Below, one piece after another: positions 57,001 to 64,000 of a stretch of 64,000 bases of DNA. Both the position numbers and the translations under genes were made by a program. Below the pieces are notes generated by a model. It was given only the letters and a program-made list of their open reading frames with translations. It was not told the DNA's origin and did not search any database. Origin of the DNA: Platanthera guangdongensis (lineage: Eukaryota > Streptophyta > Magnoliopsida > Asparagales > Orchidaceae); contig CM077150.1 in the NCBI GenBank assembly GCA_039583875.1, positions 182,346,375-182,410,374 on the forward strand, written 5' to 3'. The stretch's first letter is position 1. Each line of letters opens with the position of its first letter.

Positions 57001-58000
57001 CCTGATATTGTATGTAGATGACATACTGTTGATTGGGAATGACATTCCTACCCTGAAAGTTGTTAAGAACAACCTAGGGAACTGCTTTTCAATGAAGGAT
57101 TTGGGCGAAGCGACTTATATACTTGGTATTAAGATCTATAGAGATAGATCGAAGAAGTTGCTGGGTTTGACCCAGAGTACGTACATCGAAAAGGTGTTGA
57201 AGCGGTTCAACATGCTTGAGTCCAAGAAAGGATTTTTGCCCATGTCTCATGGTGTGAATCTCTCTAAGGACCAGTGTTCAAAGTCTTGTGAAGATAAGGA
57301 CCGCATGAAGTTGATTCCATATGCTTCGGCAATTGGATCAATCATGTACGCGATGTTATGTACTCGACCCGATGTTTCCTTTGCTTTGAGCATGACTAGC
57401 AGGTATCAGTCAGACCCCGGTGAATGTCACTGGATTGCAGTCAAGAATATCCTGAAGTACTTGAGAAGGACTAAGGACGTGTTCTTGGTGTATGGTGGAG
57501 AGGAAGAGCTCGTTGTAAGTGGTTACACGGATGCTAGCTTCCAAACTGATAGAGACGACTCCAAGTCTCAGTCAGGTTTTGTGTTTTGCCTGAATGGAGG
57601 AGCTGTGAGCTGGAAGAGTTCCAAGCAAGAGACAGTTGCTGATTCTACAACAGAGGCCGAGTATATCGCAGCAGCTAATGCAGCGAAGGAGGCTGTATGG
57701 ATTAGGAAATTCATCGGCGAGCTTGATGTAGTTCCTAGCATTGTTGGTCCCGTAGTTCTCTACTGTGATAACAATGGTGCAATTGCACAATCTAAGGAAC
57801 CTAGATCCCATCAGCGCTCCAAGCACATACTCCGGCGGTTTCATCTTATTCGTGAGATTGTCGAACGAGGAGATGAAAACATTTGCAGAGTGCCGACTGA
57901 GGAAAATATTGCGGATCCGCTGACAAAGCCTCTCGCGCAGAGAAAGCATGATGGTCATACTAGATCGATGGGTATACGATACCTAAATGATCAACTCTAG
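54041..58000 (+). CDS. Copia D gag-pol polyprotein, intact (1319 aa)
   Basis: A single frame encodes all functions for copying the element through RNA. Gag is at residues about 15-215 (start MASVSHSTLSL; LSGTNYMDWYRNLRIVLRQE), with a Lys-rich stretch and the zinc knuckle CHHCGKAGHWRRNC at 253-266. The aspartic protease has DTG at 302-304. Integrase has an HHCC motif from His 438 to about 475 and a catalytic triad D499, D562, E598 with the standard 35-residue spacing. RT has YVDD at 991-994. RNase H has D1164, E1207 and D1243 (YTDAS, TEAEY, YCDNN). No stop or frameshift is present, and the length is typical for Copia. It resembles TNT1-94-type annotated plant polyproteins; the exact lineage is not assigned. 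Confidence 0.97.
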   Translation: MASVSHSTLSLRAILEKDKLSGTNYMDWYRNLRIVLRQERKLYVLEEEAPEVPTGNSSRAEKDTYKKYTDDALDVECLMLATMNSELQKQHENMGCKEIDGHLKKMFQGQARQERFDITKALFQCKMGVRDSVGTHVLKMIGYIENLERLGFPLGQELATDLILQSLPDSYEQFVLNYNMNEIDKTLPELLGMLRTAEINMKKAKPASPILMVHKGKGKAKGSKKTKVGPKSYLEPKSSALMKKKSTVKDGKCHHCGKAGHWRRNCPSYIEGLQKLRGGMTSASNVYVIEINLSAPSSWVLDTGCGSHICTNVQELGRRRLLSKGEVDLRVGNGARVAAVAVGVYRLSLPSGLVIELDNCYFVPAITRNIISISCLDMIGFSFIIKNNCCSIFKNDVCYAVAQLFNGLYVLNLDHLIYNVENNKRLRTNDSNPTFLWHCRLGHINEKRISKLHRDGLLDSFDYESFERCESCLLGKMTKAPFIGYTERAEDLLGVIHSDVCGPMSSMARGGYFYFVTFTDDFSRYGYVYLMKCKSETFEKFKEFKNEVENQLGKRVKALRSDRGGEYLSHEFRDHLKECGIVSQLTPPRTPQHNGVSERRNRTLLDMVRSMMSLADLPVSFWGFALETAAMTLNRAPTKTVLKTPYEIWTGKRPSMSFIKIWGCEAYMRRQMPDKLEPKSDKCYLVGYPKETKGYYFYLPSEGKVFVARTDVFLEKEFLSRKTEKVELEEVQEPHVVNEPELDSEIGLQDVVAGEPAQGTQVLRRSGRPRFEPERYGFLVSQIGNVLLMDHDDEPATYQEAINGPDSDKWLEAMQSEMDSMYANQVWNLVEPPEGVRPIGCKWVFKKKTDMDGNVQTFKGRLVAKGFKQIHGIDYDETFSPVAMVKSIRILLAIAAYYDYEIWQMDVKTAFLNGNLLEEVYMTQPEGFVSPDEATKICKLNKSIYGLKQASRSWNLRFDEKIKEFGFIKNEDEPCVYKRISGSIVVFLILYVDDILLIGNDIPTLKVVKNNLGNCFSMKDLGEATYILGIKIYRDRSKKLLGLTQSTYIEKVLKRFNMLESKKGFLPMSHGVNLSKDQCSKSCEDKDRMKLIPYASAIGSIMYAMLCTRPDVSFALSMTSRYQSDPGECHWIAVKNILKYLRRTKDVFLVYGGEEELVVSGYTDASFQTDRDDSKSQSGFVFCLNGGAVSWKSSKQETVADSTTEAEYIAAANAAKEAVWIRKFIGELDVVPSIVGPVVLYCDNNGAIAQSKEPRSHQRSKHILRRFHLIREIVERGDENICRVPTEENIADPLTKPLAQRKHDGHTRSMGIRYLNDQL

Positions 58001-58970
58001 CGAGAATCTTGTGGATTGCATGTTATCTTGTATTTTGTTGGCTGTTTGTTCATATGATGAACTGTGTACCTAGTTTTTCTTTTATAATTAATGACAAATT
58101 CTTTTATTATGAGTTTTTCTATATATGATAGTTAAATGTTAACATAATAGATACCCTTAGAATGTTTGCTTCCATGGGACATCAAGTACGTGACTTGAAT
58201 GTGAGAGCCCATGATTTATTTGAAGCTTCATTCTTAAAGGTCCCTGGTCGAGTATCATCATAGAAACTAAGGGTGATGATGATACATGAAGGCTAGCACG
58301 TGTGTTGACTGATGACTGGTTCTCACAGGTCATGATATTGTGATATCAAGTCATCACGTGGGTACTTGTTAGTGAACAAGTTGTACTGGACAGACCCAAC
58401 CTGAGACTACTCTGTGGATTGTCATCCAATAGTGTCACAAGTAGGTCTCAATTGACAATGGTGTTGTGGTCCTTTGACCTGAAGTCACAGCATTCATCAA
58501 GTGAGGAAGAGCGTGCTTTGATGCCATCTAAAGTCTTCCTTGAGAAAGGTTGATGATAAGGGTGGTCGTTGGGCATGTTACGAATCATTTGGGTGTTTGT
58601 GTGTGAGCAGATATGAGATTTGTCTTCCTGTATGACAGGAGTTGCATCCATGGGCCCCTTGATGGAACTGGACTGAGAAATGCATGGCCATGCTTGGTTG
58701 AGTCAATATGTGATATTGGACTCACCATTCTCTGGTAGTCCGTCCTGGATCAAGAAAACTTGGATTGAGCTAAAACGAGGGTGACACGGTCCATGCCTCT
58801 AGTTCTTTCCGGATGTAAGGGACAAAGGGACAAAGACAACGCTGTTACATTGGTCATAAAGGCTTATGAGTTATTAACTCTTATTGCTTGGGGAGCAATG
58901 ATGCATTGCTAGATGCCGCTCATTGTTTGTGAGGTTTTTGGTTTGATACTTTCGAGATCAAGTGGGAGTC
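58001..58970 (+). mobile_element. Copia D 3' untranslated region and polypurine tract
   Basis: 970 bases between the gag-pol stop and the 3' LTR. No second ORF of note. It ends in AAGTGGGAGTC, the likely plus-strand primer. Confidence 0.75.
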
Positions 58971-60116
58971 TGTTGGAGTTACCATGATGATCTGGAAGTG
59001 GTCAAACATCTAATCTCACTGCCAACGCAATATGAGCCTGCAGGGTCGCACATAAGAGATGTGGAGAAGTTGGATGACTGACTGTGTTGGTAAAGGTTAC
59101 CAATCACCGACCTGAATAGGGTTATGGGCAAGGTGTTGCCTTATAGGATCATCGGGTTGGGCAAAGGTTGCCTTGAAGGGCTGGTTAGGTTTGTCGTCCG
59201 AGGGTCGATGAGAATAGTCGAGAATCATCTTCTGATTCCCGCCGATCGACGAGAATCACCTTGCTGATTCTCGCCGATCGACGAGAATCGTCGAGAATCA
59301 ATTATTGATTCTCGACGATCGACTACCTTGGCTATTGTCGTCGACCGCGGCTCGACGATCGTCGAGTATCATTATGTGTCGTCGAGCGTGGCTCGACGAT
59401 CGGCGAGAATCGTCGAGTATTGTACTCTGATTCTCGCCGATCCAATGTGATACTCGCCGAATGATTCTCACCGAACCTGCTCAGTGATTCTCGCCGATTG
59501 TCGCCGATTCTCACCGATTCATTCTCGCCGATTCTGAACCCTGGTTCTGGGTGGTCTGCGGATAGCGATTTTCCTGAGTTTATTTTATACTTTAAGTATA
59601 AATATAACACTTAGGATTTCGGGAATATGTGCGATCTATCCCCTCTGTGCGAATTGAACCCGACGGAAGGAGTTCCGCGTTCGCTCCGCCGATCCCGATC
59701 CCGCCGCCGGAAGAGTTCCGCCGCCGTGTTTGCTCCCTTGACCACCTTTTCTCCGGCGATCGTCGCTGGCGCTGCAATCCCTGGCGCGGACCTAGCAGTC
59801 CGTGGGAAAGCAAAGGTGCGGTCTTCTCCTTCCCGATCTTCCGTGGGACGGAAAGCTCGGCGTTCTCCCACTCGTGTGGACTTCTGCAGAAACGTGGATA
59901 CTATTCCACGTAGAACTCGCCACCAGCAAGCAGACAAAGTTTGGAGCTTCTCCGTTGAGTTGTGACTCAACGCCACCGAGGTAATTTTTGCCTAGTTTCG
60001 TTAACTTCTTGATTCAACCGTCATGGCTCGATCCGCATCTCTTTGGGTTTTTCTTGATGTTTTACTTTTCCGCTGCGTGCACAAGTGTTGTGCCAACCCT
60101 ATAGAGAAACCCAACA
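58971..60116 (+). mobile_element. Copia D 3' LTR
   Basis: 1146 bp, the same as the 5' LTR except A at 59616 for G. Confidence 0.95.
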
Positions 60117-60592
60117 ATGCGCACGTCTATTCCCGCAGGAGGCTGTGATCGACAACCCGGTTGGGTGATCCGAGTCCGCAGATGCGCCCAGAGGGTCGTT
60201 CCAAGGCGGTTTCATATACTAGTTTTTTTTCATGATGTATTTAGCCCCCGATCGGGCCGAGCAATTATAGCCGTCCGATCGGGAACCCTAATTTTACTCT
60301 CGCTTTTCCCTTATATATATGCATATGGGCGACCGGTTTGGGGGGATCGAAGTTGCGGAGACTGCAACGTTTTGGTCCTTACTGTTGGTGGATTTCCGTC
60401 GAGGCTCCCGCGCCGCTCCTGCTCGTTTTCCGTCGAGGCTCCCGCGCCGCTCCTGCTCCGCCATCCCGACATCCGCCCCTTTCCCTTCCATGTACCGCCT
60501 CACTCCTTTCCCGCCCCCTGTTGCAGCCCGCCGCCTCTTTCCCCTTCCCGTTTCCCAGCCTCCCGACGCACCCCGCCAACCCTAAACCCGAT

Positions 60593-60727
60593 GATGGCGA
60601 GGATGCCCCGCCATTTGCTCTTGCCGACATGGATCTCTGTTTTGATCGCCGTCGCTACATGTGCGTGGACATAGATGACCGTTGCCGCAACTGTCGTCGC
60701 CGCCGACGCCGTTACTTCACATCATTA
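60593..60727 (+). pseudogene. Arg/Cys-rich C-terminal reading frame joined to the E LTR
   Basis: Where LTR similarity stops, an open frame continues for 45 codons: DDGEDAPPFALADMDLCFDR, then RRYMCVDIDDRCRNCRRRRR and YFTSL, stop. It does not look like LTR or pol sequence and is followed by AT-rich 3'-UTR-like DNA. I do not recognise the family. It could be the end of a host gene into which the element or a rearrangement fell, or chance. Confidence 0.25.
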
Positions 60728-60856
60728 TGATTATATTGTTATTTTAATTAGGGCATAATATTATAATCATAATAATTTTGTTATAAGCAATTTTGTTTTA
60801 AGATTTATAAATTTATAATTAATAAATTTATAAATCTTATTCGGTGTTTTTGTTTT
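60728..60856. other. AT-rich spacer
   Basis: AT-rich sequence with an inverted pair AAGATTTATAAATTTATA / TAATAAATTTATAAATCTT (about 60799-60838). No gene. Confidence 0.5.
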
Positions 60857-61771
60857 TGTTACACATTAGTGGCTAGGATTAGCCTTGATTTAGATGAATG
60901 ATGGATGGAGAGGTGTATGATGTTATATATATTTGTATGAGGTGATGGAGAGGACAAGTTGAAGAGGAAAAAAAACCTAATTTGAGTTGTGTGAAGCAGC
61001 CTACTTCGGCCAGGCCGAACCCGAAACCCGAACTCCAGGAGCTGCGTATAGCTGCTTCCGCCGCCCACTTTTGGTGGCGATTCATGCTGCTCCGGCGACC
61101 TCCTACCTCCTCCGTTGTGACTCCGTAGAAGGTGGCTCGGTTCTCCCCATCCGGTGCGACTCCGTTGGACCCGTGGAAGTGCGACTCTTCCATAGTTATC
61201 CTCCTCTTTAATTTCAGATCTTGGGTAACGAGTTCCTCTCCTAAAACTTGTGTAATCTTCGTCTAGATTAGTGAAAACTTTGATATCATATTTTATCCTA
61301 AAGTTTGATTCCAATTTGCATTAAACAAAATCTGAATTTTACATTACTTTTCATCCGATTTTCGCGAAGGTTTTTGTAAGGTTAGGTCCCCTTGGACGTT
61401 TGCAAAACCGAGGTTGGTTTAGCCTTTGGTTTCGAATGGATCAAGAGGATTTGGTATATCCTCGTTTGATTTTGTTTTGAGGGTTTCATTTGGACTGTTT
61501 TTCCGAATCGAATTCTTAGTCCGGATCACTCTCTAGGTGGATGGAAATGTTGTGATGTGATACTAGACGTATGGCTAGGTTATGAAAAATGTATATGTGA
61601 ATGTTCGTGCAGGTTTGGATAGGAATTTTCCCACTTGTGAGATCGCGACATTATAGACGAAACTCTGCCGAAATTTTGAGTTTTGCACGCACACCACGTG
61701 TTCGCTTAAATTCCCCATAGGAATCCCCTTGCCATTTCGTGCCTTAATCCCATTTTGGGTAGTGGCCTGCA
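60857..61771 (+). mobile_element. Gypsy F 5' LTR (left edge tentative)
   Basis: It ends GGCCTGCA, five bases before the primer site, as in element E. The left edge is placed at TGTTACACATT, a plausible LTR start, but no second LTR is in the window to confirm it. Confidence 0.5.
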
Positions 61772-61776
61772 TCAAT

Positions 61777-61788
61777 TTGGTATCAGAG
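61777..61788 (+). other. Gypsy F primer binding site
   Basis: TTGGTATCAGAG after TGCATCAA, with the same spacing as in element E. Confidence 0.75.
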
Positions 61789-61982
61789 ACAGGTTTGCCA
61801 ATTTCTCAACTTGACAACGATCCGCTCGTTCCGAGCTACCCCCTTTTGCACTTAGGCACGTTTGTTGGTCTTCTATTTTTTTTTAATTATATATAAAAAA
61901 ATTGTGTTTTTTAAAATATATCAAAAAAACAAAAAAAAATGTTTTTCGTGTTCACTTAGTTTGAGTTTTCCGTTGGTCTTTT

Positions 61983-63306
61983 ATGCCGCACATTGGGAGT
62001 TCCGCCCACTCACCTTCATTCGTTGAGCGTAACGTTATGTTAGCACAATATTTGACACCACCACCGCGCACCTCTAGGCCTGTTAGAGTTCCTGCTCTGA
62101 CCTATGATGGGATAGGTGGACCGCGATTATTTTTATGTTGGGTGAAGGATATGGAACGCTATTTTGAGCGATATCATATTGTGGACCCCCACAAGATTCC
62201 CGTTGCGAGACTACAATTAATTGGTCGAGCCCAGAACTTCTGGCTCAATGAGGAGAGACGTTTTGGGATGTCACTCAACGACTCACTTGTAGGTTGACAG
62301 ATTATGAAGAATCTATTAACGGGTAAGTATTACCCTCCCTACTGTTGTTCCCAGATTTCTGATTATCTGAGTGATTTGCCGCCTAATACTTTGCCTACAT
62401 CGAACCAGTACGCCCCCTCGTACTCCCTTACTCAGACGTCTCACGATCTTATTTCTCCCCTACAGGGCACTAGACCCGTTTTTGATCACATGAGTGACTA
62501 CAAGCCTCACGCTAGATTTTTGCTCCGCCCAGATCTGACTATTTCGAGCCCACGTACACTAACCTTTAGGGAGAAGGAGAAGGTTAGGTCCTCTGTCCCG
62601 CCACCTGTCGTTGTCACTACTAGGGATGTTATAAATTCGCGGGTTAAGCATAGACAGACAGTTACGATTTGCAAGGAGAATGCTACATGTTACGCTTGTG
62701 GAGTGATTGACCACTATGCCGTGGAGTGCCCCACAAAGCCTAGGGCTTTGGCTCTTTTAGCTTCGACGTCTGAGCCCGCCATCGAGGGCGATGCCAAATT
62801 CTCTGACGACCTTAGTGACGATGAGGAGCTTGGATATCCTAGTGACCTGGATGAGGATGTCTCCTCCGAGGTATCACCCCCTAGGATTACCCCACTTCCC
62901 CACGACCATATTTCAGGTCCGTCTCCTATGACAGTTGAGGAACCGTCCGATGACCCTGAGTTAGCAGATGTACCTATTGTCATGAAAGATTTACCTTGCG
63001 AGGGAAGGTTATTTTTGGATAAATTTAAAGTTGAGGACCCGAAAGATATTTCCTGGTTGTTATCACCATTGCCTGAAGCTCAATATGATTTGAAATTTTG
63101 TCGGGTTCGATTTTGCCGATCCTCCCTCATAACCCTAAACGTGTTGAGTCTATTTCTGAGATCTCTACTGATTCTGAATTGGATGAAGTATTTAGTGCGT
63201 TGGAAGAGTTACATAGCGAGGGATTTGTACTTTTGGATGATTTTAGTAGTGTAAGACCGAATGATTTATCGTTGATGTTAACACCAATACGTGACCGTTC
63301 ACCATG
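61983..63306 (+). pseudogene. Gypsy F gag with acidic C-terminal extension
   Basis: Frame 3 from ATG 61983 (MPHIGSSAHSPSF). The gag core at about 62095-62270 has ALTYDGIGGPRLFLCWVKDM and PVARLQLIGRAQNFWLNEER. TGA interrupts at 62295, and the frame then continues. The zinc knuckle CYACGVIDHYAVEC is at 62688-62729. An acidic, Ser/Pro-rich stretch follows. Near 63095 homology moves to frame 2, where ISEISTDSELDEVFSALEEL leads to a stop at about 63306. Two segments look like repeats of one module: EGRLFLDKFKVEDPKDISWL (frame 3) and EGFVLLDDFSSVRPNDLSLM (frame 2). No protease active site is seen. Confidence 0.7.
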
Positions 63307-64000
63307 AGTTAGATTCTCCCTCTTCCTTGATTTCACTGGCTCTCCCTCCTGTACTTTTGGCTCGATCAGCTGACTTGTTAGGACACAAATTGGTTTTGCC
63401 TGTTCCGATCCACTTAGTTAGGCCGTCGTTATTAGCACCTCCGTTGGACTTGACTTGTGGACTATGTATTAGTGAGTGTCCGTCTCCGGACATGTCTTCG
63501 TCTGCGACTGCGTTTGATTTCACGGCTACTGTGCCTTTTGATTTGGTGTCCTCACGACATTGTTACCCATCAACTCAAATTGCACATATGTTTATCCATA
63601 CTGGTACGATCTGCACGTACACATGCAGTTGCCTTATGCCAGTGTCTGTGGGTTGCATCACTTTCATGTCTGTTCACCTCTGAGAGCTTCTAATTGCAGA
63701 ATTGCTGATTCAAATTTAGTCTGGTTAGCCCCGGAGTGAATACATTCGGGTTCCGTAACAAAATTATTACGTTGCAGCGCCGATCCTTTCATGATTTTCA
63801 AGAATTTTGGGTTTAATGCATTTTTTTGGATTTTTACGATGCAATCGGTTTTTTACCGTGTTTCAATTTTTCGAATTTAATTTTGCATATCTGATTTCCA
63901 CCTGAGTGGTTTTCTTCGACGTTTCTCTCTACCATTTCAGATTCTCTTGGGTTGAGAGGTGAGATTCTTTTCGTGTCGCTCTTCCATTTGGGTTTCCTGG
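63307..64000. other. Gypsy F downstream sequence, unassigned
   Basis: A frame at 63291-63683 is Pro/Leu/Ser-rich without a domain. The last 300 bases are AT-rich and non-coding. They may be an eroded internal region or the start of another repeat. The element runs out of the window. Confidence 0.35.

Larger units (their letters stand above)
51909..60121 (+). mobile_element. Copia D, young complete element with TSD
   Basis: TSD ATGCG (51909-51913 and 60117-60121). LTRs 51914-53059 and 58971-60116, each 1146 bp. Primer site 53061-53072, one intact gag-pol frame, polypurine tract AAGTGGGAGTC (58960-58970). The LTRs differ at a single position I could find (52559 G, 59616 A), so insertion was very recent. 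It carries everything known to be needed for autonomous copying. It landed in the 3' LTR of Gypsy E. Confidence 0.95.
51892..60592 (+). mobile_element. Gypsy E 3' LTR, split by Copia D and truncated
   Basis: 51892-51913 (TGATGGCGATCGACGACATGCG) continues at 60122 (CACGTCTATTCCCGCAGG) after removal of Copia D and one ATGCG. Similarity to the 5' LTR ends at about 60592 (AAACCCGAT), so roughly the last 650 bp of the LTR are missing. Confidence 0.8.

Overview
The window is nuclear DNA of a flowering plant with a repeat-rich genome. The evidence is LTR retrotransposons primed from initiator tRNA-Met (repeated TGGTATCAGAG sites), plant-type Copia and Ty3/Gypsy lineages, RTE-type LINEs, small terminal-inverted-repeat elements, and one spliced exon of a plant CCR4-type deadenylase. 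The species cannot be named from the sequence. Almost everything else is transposable-element DNA, most of it decayed. No rRNA, tRNA, CRISPR or bacterial-type gene was seen.

Layout. 1-2304: broken Ty3/Gypsy gag-protease. 2305-8720: old fragments (an LTR-like segment, a GCGCC-rich inverted-repeat element, Gypsy integrase, Copia gag-protease, an RTE LINE with an internal tandem duplication), cut by a 589-bp TIR element with an 8-bp target duplication. 8721-12616: a degenerate plus-strand Copia pol and a PIF/Harbinger-like remnant. 12617-42772: a nested cluster. Its oldest layer is a minus-strand SIRE-like Copia element (5' LTR about 41477-42772, gag-pol pieces 41086-25490, 3' LTR stub 15998-16124). 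Four insertions lie in or against it: a short-LTR Copia (copy B, 12617-15997); a second Copia (copy C, 17752-25223) whose own LTR carries a 2.6-kb insert flanked by (TA)n; an RTE LINE (26090-27350); and a minus-strand Gypsy element with 2.56-kb LTRs and only 1.17 kb between them (29611-41081). One LTR of that Gypsy element contains a nearly intact short-LTR Copia (copy A, 34414-39570). Target-site duplications (ATTAT, ATCAA) and the uninterrupted sister LTR fix the order of events.

43569-48577 is the only stretch that looks genic. An intact 706-bp exon of a CCR4 homologue (44034-44739) has good splice sites, but no partner exon is recognisable in the window. The presumed intron holds a second copy of the 8-bp-TSD TIR family and long CA-rich microsatellites. 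48578-64000 is another nest. A non-autonomous Gypsy element (E) keeps a gag-position ORF and only the C-terminal part of integrase plus a chromodomain. Its 3' LTR was split by a very young, apparently complete Copia element (D, 51914-60116) with an intact 1319-codon gag-pol and 1146-bp LTRs that differ at one base I could find. A further Gypsy element (F) starts near 60857, and its gag runs towards the window end.
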